Assembly (NCBI RefSeq): GCF_002551245.1
Contig: NZ_NTGZ01000060.1
Coordinates: forward strand, 1-32,509
Source of the DNA: Streptomyces sp. rh34
GTDB taxonomy: Bacteria > Actinomycetota > Actinomycetes > Streptomycetales > Streptomycetaceae
DNA: 32,509 bases
Direction of reading: 5' to 3'
Below are positions 22,813 through 32,491 of this stretch, one piece after another. How positions within the stretch are numbered: position 1 is the first letter of the stretch; every line of letters starts with the position of its first letter. The notes below the pieces were generated by a model. The model was not told the origin of the DNA and searched no databases. It saw only the letters and a program-made list of their open reading frames with translations. The position numbers and the translations under genes were made by a program.

Positions 22813-23006
22813 GAACGGGTCCTCCACCACAACATCCGCAGCCGTAGGAGCTGCCCTGCGATCCGGCGGCCCAGCCGCCCCAGGACGCTCGACCGGTTCC
22901 AGTCGCGGAAGGCGTCCGCCCGGCCACTGCTGCCTATGCGGCCCGCGTGCGGGTGGGCGGGCACCTCACGTAGGCGGGCGGGCGCTCCGGGGTGCTCCTT
23001 CGCGGC

Positions 23007-23818
23007 TCAGCGGGATGAGCGGGTGGTGTGGGCGGCGTCGAGGAGGTGGCGCAGGCGCAGGCCGTCGGGGGCGATGGCCGTGACGAGTGCGGCGGGGCCC
23101 GCGAGGGGGGTGAGGATGGCCAGTCCGTCCTCCGGGGTGTCGGTGAGGGCCTGGGCGGTGGGTGGTTCCGCGTCGAGGGCGGGGTCGACGATGAGGATCT
23201 GGCCGGCCGCCCGGTGGCGGGCGAGGACGGCCGGGCTGTCCCAGCCGGCGGCTCCCGGCCCGTAGTCCCCTTCCTGGTCGAGGAGCACGTGTCCGCCGCG
23301 TCGGACGGTGAGCCGGGTGGTCACGCGGCCGGGTGGTTCGCCCATGCGCCCGAGCACCAGCTCCTCGCGCAGGACGAGCCGTGCGGTGGGGGCGAGGTCG
23401 ATCGTCCAGGTCTGCCGCAGATTGCTGCCCGCGGCGCTGATCAGGGGTTTGGGAAGCCAGCGGAGTTCCGCGTGGTCCGCCACGGTCAGGTGCACGTCGT
23501 AGGTGGCGTGTGCGGTGGTGGGGCCTCTCAGGGCGAGGGTCGCGGCTGCGGACGTGACGTGGAGGGCGGCGCCCTGCCGGGCTGTGGCCTCGATGCGCAG
23601 CCGGTCGCCGCCGAGGGGAGCGCTCATGGCCCCGACGACGCACACCCGCGCCTCGGCGCCCCGTGAGCGCAGTCGCCGGAATTCGAAGGGGCCGTCGCCG
23701 TCGAGAACGGGCAGGACGGTGCCGCCGCCCCGGGCGGCGGCCGTGATACGGGCCGTGGCTCGTACGCCGACGGCGGCTGTGCCGCGGCCCGTCGGCGCGG
23801 CGGGTGCGGTGGTGGAGG

Positions 23819-23822
<4 letters not shown>
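23007..23822 (-). CDS. ureD: Urease accessory protein UreD
   Basis: UreD (UreH) is the scaffold that binds the urease apoprotein and receives nickel from UreG through UreF. This 271-aa protein starts at ATG 23822, overlapping the UreG TGA as ATGA, so it is translationally coupled. Recognisable UreD segments are SAPLGGDRLRIEATARQGAA, HVTSAAATLALRG, ELRWLPKPLISAAGSNLRQT, LVLREELVLGRMGE and a conserved WDSPAVLARHRAAG. The N-terminal 25 residues are Thr/Ala/Pro-rich. It is the last gene of the operon; the downstream 22813-23006 interval shows no clear terminator. Confidence 0.9.
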
Positions 23823-24520
<698 letters not shown>

Positions 24521-24573
24521 GCGGTTTCCTTGTGTTGGGTCCTGTGTTGTGACTGACTGACTCGTCGCGGAGG

Positions 24574-25248
24574 TCAGGAGGCGAAGAGGCGTGCGGGCCG
24601 GGTGGCGTGCTGCTGGGCGCTGATGTCCAGCAGCGGCGCGGAGGCCGCCGGCAGGGCGTCGACTCCTTCTCCGGGGACGCGCTGTGCCGCGGCGGTGGCA
24701 GCCGCGGCGACGCGATCGAGCTCCGGTGCCAGGCGGGCGAGTACGGCGGTGGCGTCGAACGGGTCCAGGCTCAGCAGCCGGACCGTCGCGGTGGCCGGCC
24801 CGCTGACGGCCTCGTACACCGCCGCGTAGGCGGCGTCCAACGGTTCGAGCCCGGCCGACCGGGCGGCCACGCCCAGCACCACCGGCTGGTGTGCGCCGCG
24901 CGGCCGGGCCGCCGCGAGCGCGTCGAGCTCCGCCGACGGCCACGTGGCGCGGGCCGCCCGCATCATCTGCCGGCCCAGTTTGCGGGCGGTGTGCCGCAGA
25001 GCGGCCACGGGCGTACGGGCATCGGCGGCCTGGTCCAGGACCAGCGGATCGTGCCCGGTGGCGGCCGCGGCGGCCAGCGCCGCCGCGACCAGCCCGGCCG
25101 TGTGCAGCCGCCCCCGGCAGAACTCCTCCAGCGTGCCGGCGTCCGTGATCCGGCCGGCCGCGACCGCCGGTTCGGCTCCGCCCGAGTGGGCGTGGCCCCC
25201 GGCGGGGAACCGCCCGTCGGCCAGGACGAGCAGTGCGGCACGGTTCAT
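24574..25248 (-). CDS. ureF: Urease accessory protein UreF
   Basis: UreF is the helical GTPase-regulating partner of UreG in the UreDFG complex. The 224-aa length is normal. The N-terminus reads ADGRFPAGGHAHSGGAEPAV, where the Gly/His-rich loop (GGHAHSGG) is the conserved UreF opening. The rest is alanine-rich helix with LGVAARSAGLEPLDAAYAAV and the C-terminal PLLDISAQQHATRPARLFAS, which includes the residues that contact UreD. ATG 25248 has GAGGAT upstream. It lies 48 bp after the ureC stop in operon order. Confidence 0.93.
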   Translation of the reverse strand: MNRAALLVLADGRFPAGGHAHSGGAEPAVAAGRITDAGTLEEFCRGRLHTAGLVAAALAAAAATGHDPLVLDQAADARTPVAALRHTARKLGRQMMRAARATWPSAELDALAAARPRGAHQPVVLGVAARSAGLEPLDAAYAAVYEAVSGPATATVRLLSLDPFDATAVLARLAPELDRVAAAATAAAQRVPGEGVDALPAASAPLLDISAQQHATRPARLFAS

Positions 25249-25296
25249 TCTTCAATCCTCTGCTCGACGGCTCGGGTCCCTGCGCTCCGGAGAGGC

Positions 25297-27279
25297 TCAG
25301 AAGAGGAAATAGCGCTGGGCCATGGGGAGTTCGGATACGTAGGCGCGGTCGACGATGTGGCCGTCGACGTAGGTCGTCACGTCGGTCACCTTCGCTCCGC
25401 CGATGATGACGTCGTAGGTGTCGGGATCGATACGGACGTGCGGGGTGGCGTGGTTCTCCTTCATGTCCGCCTTCTTGACGCCGCGCGTGTCGGTGATCGC
25501 CCTGAACCGTTTGTTCAGCTTCGAGCCCTTGGCCAGGCCGTTCCCGATGGCCCGTTCGGTGACGAAGTTGTACGAGAGCGAGCCGGGCGCCAGGCCGGTG
25601 GCTCCCCACATGGGGCGGGGCAGCACGGGCTGGGGGGTGGGGATGGACGCGTTGGCGTCGCCGACCTGCGCGTAGGCGATCTGGCCGCCCTTGATGACCA
25701 TGTGGGGCTTGACGCCGAAGAACTTCGGTTCCCACAGGACCAGGTCGGCCAGCTTTCCGGTCTCCACGGAGCCGACGACGGCGTCGATGCCCTGGGCGAG
25801 AGCCGGGTTGATGGTGTATTTCGCGACGTACCGACGAGCGCGCCGATTGTCCGCCAACGGCGGCTCGGCCCCGGGGGTCGTGTCCGCCGCCGTCGCGTCC
25901 CGGGCTGTCCCGGCCTTCGGACCGGTCTCCGGCTCGTCCCGGGGCCGGTCCTCCTCCAGGAAGCCGCGGCGGACCTTCATGACGTGCGCGGTCTGCCAGG
26001 TACGCATGATCATTTCGCCGATGCGGCCCATGGCCTGGGCGTCCGAGGACATGATCGAGATCGCGCCGAGGTCATGGAGGATGTCCTCGGCGGCCATCGT
26101 GGAGGGCCGGATCCGGGAGTCCGCGAAGGCGAGGTCCTCTTCCACCTTCGGGTTGAGGTGATGGCAGACCATCACCATGTCGAAGTGCTCCTTGACCGTG
26201 TTGACGGTCAGCGGGCGGGTGGGGTTGGTGGAGGCGGGCAGCACGTTCGGCTCGCTCACCATCTTGATCATGTCGGGAGCGTGGCCGCCTCCGGCGCCCT
26301 CGACGTGGAAGACGTGGATGGAGCGTCCGCCGATGGCATCGATGGTGTCCTGGACGAACCCGGCCTCGTTCAGCGAGTCTGCGTGGAGGGCGAGTTGTAC
26401 CCCGGTCTCCTCGCACACCTCCAGGCACCGCTCGATGACCGCGGGTGTGGCGCCCCAGTCCTCGTGGATCTTCAGACCGAGGACACCGGCGTCGACCTGG
26501 GCGAGCATCGACTCCTTCGACATCGTGGCGCCCTTGCCGAGCAGCCCGATGTTCACCGGCGCGCTGTCCAGCGCCTCGAACATGCTGTTGACGTGCCAGG
26601 CGCCGGGCGTGACCGTGGTCGCCGTGCTTCCTTCCGCCGGGCCCGTACCACCACCGATGAGCGTGGTGACACCCGCCGCCAGTGCCTCGCGGACCTGGTC
26701 GGGGCAGATGAAATGGACGTGCGTGTCGATCCCGCCGGCGGTCAGGATGCGGCCCTTGCCCGAGATGACCTCGGTGTCCGGGCCGATGACGAAGTCGGTG
26801 GGCCGGGGGCCGATCCCGTTGTGAGGCTCCGCGCCGTCGTGGAGGGTGTTCATGGTCTCGGGGTTGTACGCCTTGCCCAGTGCGACGATGTTCCCGTCGC
26901 GGAGGGCGACATCCGCCTTGACGATGCCCCAGTGGTCCAGAACGACGACACCCGTGATGACCGTGTCCGGGGGGCCCGCTGTCGCGGGGTCGGCCGACGT
27001 CCCGGACCCGGCCTTCGCCGGGTCGCGCTCCACGACGGACTGACCCATCGACTCGCGGATCACCTTGCCGCCGCCGAAGACCATCTCGTTCCCGCTGCGG
27101 CCGGGGCCTCCCGACCAGTCGTCCTCGATCTTGACGCTCAGCGCCGTGTCTGCGAGGCGGATACGGTCACGGGTCGTCGGCCCGAACCGGTCGGCGTAGG
27201 CCGGTCGCGTCAACGGGTCGAACGCCGTCGGCTCTTCCGGGCAGCAGGTGCAGTCGGGGCACTGAACGGTGGCACTCAC
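25297..27279 (-). CDS. ureC: Urease alpha subunit UreC, enlarged
   Basis: UreC is the catalytic subunit that hydrolyses urea at a dinickel site. The active-site residues align with a constant offset of 53 to the Klebsiella numbering: His187 and His189 (DTHVHF), carbamylated Lys270 (GLKIHEDW), His299 (LHAD), His325 (FHVEG), flap Cys372-His373 (MVCHHL) and Asp413 (SSDAQAMG). The protein has 660 aa against about 570 in typical UreC. Extra sequence lies at 85-104 and around 145-165, both before the active site, and at 441-480, all disordered-looking loops rich in Asp, Ala, Gly and Pro. The N-terminus adds CPDCTCC (Cys7-13). GTG 27279 overlaps the UreAB TGA as GTGA, so it is coupled. Function should be preserved, but the loops are atypical. 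Confidence 0.96.
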   Translation of the reverse strand: MSATVQCPDCTCCPEEPTAFDPLTRPAYADRFGPTTRDRIRLADTALSVKIEDDWSGGPGRSGNEMVFGGGKVIRESMGQSVVERDPAKAGSGTSADPATAGPPDTVITGVVVLDHWGIVKADVALRDGNIVALGKAYNPETMNTLHDGAEPHNGIGPRPTDFVIGPDTEVISGKGRILTAGGIDTHVHFICPDQVREALAAGVTTLIGGGTGPAEGSTATTVTPGAWHVNSMFEALDSAPVNIGLLGKGATMSKESMLAQVDAGVLGLKIHEDWGATPAVIERCLEVCEETGVQLALHADSLNEAGFVQDTIDAIGGRSIHVFHVEGAGGGHAPDMIKMVSEPNVLPASTNPTRPLTVNTVKEHFDMVMVCHHLNPKVEEDLAFADSRIRPSTMAAEDILHDLGAISIMSSDAQAMGRIGEMIMRTWQTAHVMKVRRGFLEEDRPRDEPETGPKAGTARDATAADTTPGAEPPLADNRRARRYVAKYTINPALAQGIDAVVGSVETGKLADLVLWEPKFFGVKPHMVIKGGQIAYAQVGDANASIPTPQPVLPRPMWGATGLAPGSLSYNFVTERAIGNGLAKGSKLNKRFRAITDTRGVKKADMKENHATPHVRIDPDTYDVIIGGAKVTDVTTYVDGHIVDRAYVSELPMAQRYFLF

Positions 27280-27995
27280 GCCTGCTCCTTGTCGAACGAA
27301 CCCTTGACCTTGTCGAGCGAGCCGTTGACCTTCTCGGGCAGGCCCTCGATCCTGCCGCGCAGACCGTGGACCACTCGGGCCCCCTCGATGGGCACGAGCT
27401 GGACCTTCTCGGTGATGCCGGGCTCGAACCGCACCGAACTGCCGGCGGGGACGTTCAGACGCCTGCCCCACGCCTCCTTGCGGACGAACTCCAGCCCGTC
27501 GTTGGCCTCGGCGAAGTGGTAGTGGGAGCCGACCTGGACGGGCCGGTCGGTAGGATTGGCGACCATCAGTTCCGTCACCTGGCCGAGCTGCCTGTTGCGC
27601 TCGTTGAAGATCACCACCTCGTCCTCCTTCACGGGGGAGAAGTCGACCTTCCCCGGACAGGTGACCGGCTCCTCGTCCCGGCCCGCCTCCGGGAACGGGC
27701 CGTGAATGGTGACCAGCTTCGTCCCGTCGGGGAACGTGGCCTCCACCTGCACGTTCTCGATCATCTCGGGGATGCCCTCCATGACCTCCTCCCGCGACAA
27801 CACCTTGCGGCCGGACGACATCAGCTCGGCCACGGTCCTGCCGTCCCGGGCCCCTTCGAGAACATGCACGATCAACAGCGCCATGGCTTCCGGGTAGTTC
27901 AGCAGCACGCCGCGGGCCCGGCGCTTCTCCGCCACGTCGGCGGCCACGTGCATCATCAGGCGTTCTTGCTCGTGTGGGGTGAGGTGCACAGACAT
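27276..27995 (-). CDS. Fused urease gamma-beta subunit UreAB
   Basis: This 239-aa protein joins UreA (about 1-100) and UreB (about 110-225) in one chain. The UreA part has LTPHEQERLMMHVAADVAEK, RRARGVLLNYPEAMALL and GRKVLSREEVMEGIPEMIEN. The UreB part has DEVVIFNERNRQL, LMVANPTDRPVQVGSHYHFA, and EAWGRRLNVPAGSSVRFEPG. The C-terminal tail (from about 217) adds a charged LPEKVNGSLDKVKGSFDKEQA-like segment. Fused gamma-beta subunits are known in some bacteria, including actinobacteria. ATG 27995 has AGGGAA eight bases upstream. It is the first gene of the operon and overlaps ureC. Confidence 0.94.
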   Translation of the reverse strand: MSVHLTPHEQERLMMHVAADVAEKRRARGVLLNYPEAMALLIVHVLEGARDGRTVAELMSSGRKVLSREEVMEGIPEMIENVQVEATFPDGTKLVTIHGPFPEAGRDEEPVTCPGKVDFSPVKEDEVVIFNERNRQLGQVTELMVANPTDRPVQVGSHYHFAEANDGLEFVRKEAWGRRLNVPAGSSVRFEPGITEKVQLVPIEGARVVHGLRGRIEGLPEKVNGSLDKVKGSFDKEQA

Positions 27996-28547
27996 TTCCC
28001 TGCATCGGCTTCCGCCCAGGACTCCTGTCCTGGGCCGCCGGCAGGAGACGAGGCCCCACGCGCATCCACGGTCCGGGAGGCTCCACGGCCTTGCTTCCGG
28101 TGCTTGTGCCGCAGCGCGGCGCGGATGTCGTCCGTGGCGCGTTCGGCCCCCGACTCGACGTGGATCCATCATGATCACGCTGACGGGGCGCGAAGCCGCG
28201 TACGGGGCATGGTGCACCCGAACGAGTGATCACCGGGCCGGAGGAACTGACAGCGCGAGGTCGAAAGTCCGGCCGCCGTCCACGCGGCCCGGGGCCGAGC
28301 GGCCGACGGCCCGGGTCGGGGCGCGGCACACCGTGGCCGTGGTGTCGATCCCCCGTGAGCGGCACAGCGTTCTGGCCAACCGGCTTCCCGGGGATCGGCT
28401 CACCGGCCCGGCTGCTCGGAGGCACCGTCCAACCAAACATCGCTTTTCAGATGATCTGGGCTACTGATCAGGATATTGAGCCGTTTGGAACCGACTCCCG
28501 CTCGCCAAAAACCCCGATGCAACATCCGGCAAGAGAACGGGTTCGAC
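27996..28547. other. 552-bp divergent intergenic region
   Basis: This region separates the urease operon from the tectonin gene and must hold both promoters. Open frames here are shadows without motifs. A CTGATCAG palindrome occurs near 28465. I see no convincing -35/-10 pair, riboswitch or NikR/GlnR-type operator. Confidence 0.5.
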
Positions 28548-29246
28548 ATGGCTGAGTGGAAGCAGATCTCCGGGTCGCTGAAGGCGATCGACACCGGGTC
28601 CCGGACCAGCGTGTGGGGCGTCAACTCCGGCGACGGGATCTACAGCTACACCAACAACGACAGCAAGCCGTGGGTCTCCGTCCCCGGCGCTCTGAGCGAT
28701 ATCGGGGCCGGGATCGACGGCACCGTGTGGGGTGTCAACGCCGGCGGGAACATCTACCGCTACACCGGCGATCAGAGTTCCACGCACTGGAAGCTGATCG
28801 GCGGCTCGCTGTCCCGCATCGCCGTCGGCTCCAGGACCAACGTGTGGGGCGTGAACTCCGGCGGTGGGATCTACCGTTACACCAACAACGACGCCAGCCC
28901 GTGGGTGAACATCCCCGGGTCCCTCAGCGACATCGGCGTCGCGGCGGACGGCACCGTGTGGGGCGTGAACTCCGGCGGGAACATCTACCGCTACACCGGC
29001 GACGAGAGCTCCACGAACTGGAAGCAGATCAGCGGCTCGCTGTCCCGGATCTCCGTCGGCTCCCGGACCGCCGTGTGGGGTGTGAACTCCGGCGGCGGGA
29101 TCTACCGCTACACCAACAACGACGCCGATCCGTGGGAGAACGTCGCCGGATCCCTCAGCGACATCGGCGCGGCCGCCGACGGCACGGTATGGGGCGTCAA
29201 TTCCGGCGGGAACATCTACCGCTACACCGGCGATCAGCCCAGCTGA
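28548..29246 (+). CDS. Tectonin-type six-bladed beta-propeller protein
   Basis: This 232-aa protein consists only of repeats. Each blade is about 39 residues, with W[KV]xI.GSL near its start and a core TVWGVNSGGNIYRYTGD; there are six blades. They alternate between two versions: one ends in YTNND and the other in YTGD, so the protein is three tandem units of about 77 residues. Tectonin domains bind carbohydrates or phospholipids in lectins of slime moulds, fish and fungi. There is no signal peptide, so it is cytosolic or leaves by an unusual route. ATG 28548 starts directly at MAEWKQISGSL; the ribosome site is weak. The high identity of units suggests recent internal duplication or gene conversion. 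Confidence 0.9.
   Translation: MAEWKQISGSLKAIDTGSRTSVWGVNSGDGIYSYTNNDSKPWVSVPGALSDIGAGIDGTVWGVNAGGNIYRYTGDQSSTHWKLIGGSLSRIAVGSRTNVWGVNSGGGIYRYTNNDASPWVNIPGSLSDIGVAADGTVWGVNSGGNIYRYTGDESSTNWKQISGSLSRISVGSRTAVWGVNSGGGIYRYTNNDADPWENVAGSLSDIGAAADGTVWGVNSGGNIYRYTGDQPS
28548..29246 (+). repeat. Three ~231-bp tandem double-blade repeats
   Basis: The tectonin gene is built of three tandem units, each of about 231 bp, encoding two blades (units start near 28548, 28785 and 29016). Units 2 and 3 are nearly identical at the DNA level; unit 1 is more divergent. Confidence 0.8.
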
Positions 29247-29259
29247 CCCCGCCTTCTCA

Positions 29260-29308
29260 CGCGGCGGAGCCCGGCAGCACCCTTGCCGAGGTTCCGCCGC
29301 GCTGCCGG
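29260..29308 (+). terminator. Alternative hairpins after the tectonin gene
   Basis: CGCGGCGGA (29260-29268) pairs with TCCGCCGCG (29293-29301), and the overlapping CCGGCAGC (29271-29278) pairs with GCTGCCGG (29301-29308). The two cannot form together. The position, 14 bp after the tectonin stop, fits a terminator. Confidence 0.5.
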
Positions 29309-29481
29309 ACCCCGCGGGCGAGCGCCGTACGCTCCCGGTCGGGTGCCCGCGCGTCTCGACGGTGGTGAACGTCTGTGTCCACCTTCAGTGCTGTCACGCC
29401 ATCGGCGGCAACTCGGAAGACGCTCGGTGTGGGGTGATGGCGGCAGCGAATGTCCAGTGCAGCGCGTGGGGCGCCGCCCGG

Positions 29482-30030
29482 TCATGCGCACTTGAGCTCC
29501 TTCTTGGTGAAGGCAGTGAACTGCTCGAGGAGCCCGGGGAGGGTCTTGCGTTGGTTCTGAACTCGAGCTCCGCTGACGTAGATCTTGAGCTCGAGGTACT
29601 TCGCGATCGGTGGTTCGGAGTTGGCTGTTGCCTTGCAGGGGAAATATGTAATTGCTCCGGTGTCCCAGACGATTGCCTTCTTGCCGATATCCACCGAATC
29701 GGGTTTCAGTTCGTCGAACGAACTCCATTCGATGAGTTCTTCGTTGTCCTCGAAGTCTGCGTGCGCATCGAATGCATTGTTTCCATTGATGTAAATGAGG
29801 CAACTTGCAGATCGATTGCGATCTGTGAAATGGAAATCATCGGCATCTTGCTTCAGGCGTTCACCCGTGGGCAGGATAGGCTGTACGTCGTTGCGTTCGA
29901 ATGCATTCCAGCAAAATTCTTGTGGCAGTTTCGGGACGCTTTCTGTCTTTTCTTCGGCGCAGCCGACAGTGGCTGCGGTGAGAGCCAACGAAAGGGAGGT
30001 GAACGCTACGATTCTTCCGGTGTGCCGCAC
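29482..30030 (-). CDS. DUF3558-like lipoprotein
   Basis: This 182-aa secreted protein starts at GTG 30030, with AGGGAGC eight bases upstream. The signal peptide is RIVAFTSLSLALTAATVGC, and Cys24 is a likely lipidation site, although Thr at -3 is unusual for a lipobox. The mature part has FCWNAF, SASCLIYI, ITYFPCKA and a last KKELKCA; four cysteines could form disulfides. This pattern resembles DUF3558 lipoproteins, but the call is tentative. The base composition is clearly less GC-rich than the surroundings, which suggests recent acquisition. It follows the WXG protein gene by 14 bp on the same strand, so the two are one operon. It may be a partner or protector of that protein, but this is inference. 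Confidence 0.72.
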   Translation of the reverse strand: MRHTGRIVAFTSLSLALTAATVGCAEEKTESVPKLPQEFCWNAFERNDVQPILPTGERLKQDADDFHFTDRNRSASCLIYINGNNAFDAHADFEDNEELIEWSSFDELKPDSVDIGKKAIVWDTGAITYFPCKATANSEPPIAKYLELKIYVSGARVQNQRKTLPGLLEQFTAFTKKELKCA

Positions 30031-30044
30031 GATTGGCTGCTCCC

Positions 30045-32324
30045 TCAGGGGCGGTTTTTCCCGGACATGTTATGGCCGATGGAGTAGGCGTCCGCGGTCG
30101 CTGTAGAGGCGGACCCCTGGTAGACGCTGTACTCCTCGGGTGTCAGGCCGGCTGCTTTGCCGCCCGTGGCGACGGCAGCCGCTGCGGCCCCCTTCGACGC
30201 TTCCTCGGCTTTTGCGTAGGCTCTTCCCGATTCGAGTACAGCCTCGTCCAGGCCTTCCTTCCTCGATTTTTCCACCACTGATTCAGTGACGTCCTCCTGG
30301 ATCCAGGTCACAGCGTCCCCGCCTACCGGGAGCAGTTCGAGGTACTTGGTCCCTACCAGGTCGATGATTCGATTCGTCCACTTCGCGTTGTTCTCGACGC
30401 TCTCGTTGTATTCGCCGTTCTCGTGCGTCTTCAGCTCGACGACCGCGTGTGCCCTCGCTTCAGCCATCATCCCCGCGATCTCGCCGCCCGGATGAACGGC
30501 GTTACGAATCGCCTCGCCCATGTCCGCATGGCGCTCGGGATGGCGGAACGCGTCGCCCACGAGCGCCGTCGTGTAGGCCTGCTGCGCGTGGGTGATCGCA
30601 CCGTAGGCGTCCGGGTCCTGGCCGACCGAGCCGAGGAACCTCGTCATCAAGTGCTTCTCGAACTCCGCCGGGTCGCCGAACGGCTTGATCTGGCCCGCCG
30701 CGTTCTCGGCGGTCGCCTGGAGGTCCGGCATGTATTCCGCCGCCATGTCGCCGAACTGCGGGGCCAGGGCGCTCAGCGGGCCGGGAGGGTCGCCGGCCTT
30801 GGCCGATACGAGCTCCGGGTTCGTGCCGATCTTCTCGACGACCTTCTCCATGACACCGCTCATGTCCTCGGTGTGACGTACCGGCGGCGCGTCGTCGTCG
30901 CCGGGGACGCGGCCGGTGACCGCTGCCTCCAGGGCGTTGCCCATGGCCGTCTGGCCGAGCGTGCTGCCGCTTTCGGCCGTGGTGTCGTACCAGTCGTCCG
31001 CGGGCTTCTTGTCGAGCATGTAGTCGACCACGCTCTGCGCGTCCTTGCTGCTGGTCTCCGCGTCGAGCAGCGTGACGATCCCGTCGTTGTTGGTGTCCGA
31101 CCGCAGGTTCTCGTTGAAGAACTCCGCCGCCGCCGCGGGATGCCTGCTCATCGCCTCCATGAGGCCGGTGACCGGGTTGAAGCCCTTTCCGCCGTCCGCG
31201 TCGAGATTGATCGCCATGCCCTGGTTGTACGGGAGGTTCCGGGACCAGATCTCGGGGTCCTTCTTGTCCATGGCGATCATGTCCCGGCCAACCGACGTCA
31301 GGAACTGCTGGTCGTAGGTGCCCTCCCGCAGCAGCGAGCCCAGCGCCTGGTACCCGTACACCTTGGTGCCGACGCCCGCGAACCCGGAGACGTCGATCTC
31401 CTGACGGCCCGCCGTGAGCAACTGGTTGGTCCAGGCGGCGTCCAGGTGATTCGGTACCGACGGAGCGGTGGCCAGGCCGAGCATCGCCCCCATGTCGCTC
31501 TGGATGTTGCGGACCATGCCCACGCGGTCCGCTCCCGCCGGACCGAGGGACGTGGAGTCAAGGGACATGCGCGTGTATGCCTCCAGCGTTCCCTCCGCGC
31601 CCAGTCCGCGATAGAAGGCGGTGGCGAACTCGGGGTCTCCGCGGTTGTCGTCGATGATCTCTTCAAGCTTGCGCAGCGCCCCGGCATTACGAGCCGTGCC
31701 GCCCTCTCCGATGACCGTCTTCAGGAGCTCGGCCGCGCGTCCCGCCTGTTCCGCGTCGAGGGTCTTGTAAACGGGCTTGCTGAAGTCGTGCTTGCTCTTC
31801 ATGTTCGCTTCGAGGGCGCGTTTCAAGGAATCGTCGGCGTCGGAACAGTCCTCGACGATCCGATCGATCTTCCGCTGCCAGGATGTGACAGCCGCCTGCT
31901 GCTTGCGCAGCGCCTCGGGGTAGTCCGGATCACGACGTGCGGCGTGGTCGTCCTCCAGATCGTGCCGGGCCGACGCCTTCCCCCGTGCGCTGATCACCAC
32001 GCCTGCCGCGGGGGCCTCTTCGTCCCGCATGCTGATCAGAGTCTTCTTGGCGTACGCGAAGGACGTGTGGGCATCCGTCAACAGGGACTTGATGCCCCGG
32101 GCCTGGGACACGGCGTCATCGAACTCCGCCGCCGTCTTCCCGATGAACTCCTTGGTGACACCGGCGTTGACGCCTTCCCACCGCGCCTTGCCCGCCTTCG
32201 CCTTCATTCCGGTCCGGGCGTCGTCCGCGAGTCTCTCCAGCCTGGTCACCATCGCTGCCCAGTCGTCGGCCGCTGTCTTCAGCTTGCCGACGGGTGCGTT
32301 CACCACATCGTCGAAGGTCAGCAC
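30045..32324 (-). CDS. WXG/DUF6571-like large actinobacterial protein
   Basis: This 759-aa protein starts at GTG 32324 with GGGGGAA upstream. The first 100 residues resemble a WXG100-type helical hairpin: LTFDDVVNAPVGKLKTAADD, then ARTGM and Trp-Glu-Gly (49-51) followed by VTKEFIGKTAAEFDDA. WXG-like N-termini mark cargo of type VII secretion. The body is helical and includes NDGIVTLLDAE near 411-421, which looks EF-hand-like, and a C-terminal NRIIDLVGTKYLELLPVGGD. The sequence matches what I recall of DUF6571, a Streptomyces family of unknown function. No toxin domain is recognised. The lipoprotein gene follows 14 bp later. The last 150 bp of the window upstream of the start contain no gene and end in adapter sequence. 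Confidence 0.78.
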   Translation of the reverse strand: MLTFDDVVNAPVGKLKTAADDWAAMVTRLERLADDARTGMKAKAGKARWEGVNAGVTKEFIGKTAAEFDDAVSQARGIKSLLTDAHTSFAYAKKTLISMRDEEAPAAGVVISARGKASARHDLEDDHAARRDPDYPEALRKQQAAVTSWQRKIDRIVEDCSDADDSLKRALEANMKSKHDFSKPVYKTLDAEQAGRAAELLKTVIGEGGTARNAGALRKLEEIIDDNRGDPEFATAFYRGLGAEGTLEAYTRMSLDSTSLGPAGADRVGMVRNIQSDMGAMLGLATAPSVPNHLDAAWTNQLLTAGRQEIDVSGFAGVGTKVYGYQALGSLLREGTYDQQFLTSVGRDMIAMDKKDPEIWSRNLPYNQGMAINLDADGGKGFNPVTGLMEAMSRHPAAAAEFFNENLRSDTNNDGIVTLLDAETSSKDAQSVVDYMLDKKPADDWYDTTAESGSTLGQTAMGNALEAAVTGRVPGDDDAPPVRHTEDMSGVMEKVVEKIGTNPELVSAKAGDPPGPLSALAPQFGDMAAEYMPDLQATAENAAGQIKPFGDPAEFEKHLMTRFLGSVGQDPDAYGAITHAQQAYTTALVGDAFRHPERHADMGEAIRNAVHPGGEIAGMMAEARAHAVVELKTHENGEYNESVENNAKWTNRIIDLVGTKYLELLPVGGDAVTWIQEDVTESVVEKSRKEGLDEAVLESGRAYAKAEEASKGAAAAAVATGGKAAGLTPEEYSVYQGSASTATADAYSIGHNMSGKNRP

Positions 32325-32491
32325 GGTTCCCCCATGAACTGCTGGTCGGAGCGAGGCGAGGCGGAGCCGCCCCCCGGGGCGCCAACCTAGCGAATGTGTG
32401 CGGGAGCGACGTATGCATATGCGATTTCGAGCCACCCGAGTGCTTGGCGTTCCGCTCTCGTGTGCCCCCGCCGCACCCGCCCCCGCTCACC

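Noticed and set aside
22813..23006. Possible transposase fragment between the FG-GAP gene and ureD
   Set aside because: A minus-strand RADAFRDWNR-like piece caught my eye, but there is no catalytic motif or inverted repeat to support an insertion sequence.
24607..27522. 971-aa plus-strand frame across the urease genes
   Set aside because: It is antisense to ureF, ureC and part of ureAB, which have intact catalytic residues. Its composition is typical of a GC-rich shadow.
27996..28217. In-frame N-terminal extension of UreAB by 74 residues
   Set aside because: The added residues are Arg/Pro-rich with no UreA similarity, and ATG 27995 has a good ribosome site and starts at the family N-terminus.
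30423..32390. 655-aa plus-strand frame antisense to the WXG-like gene
   Set aside because: Its composition is an Arg/Val/Gly shadow and it lacks any ribosome site or motif. The minus-strand frame has a proper start and homology.
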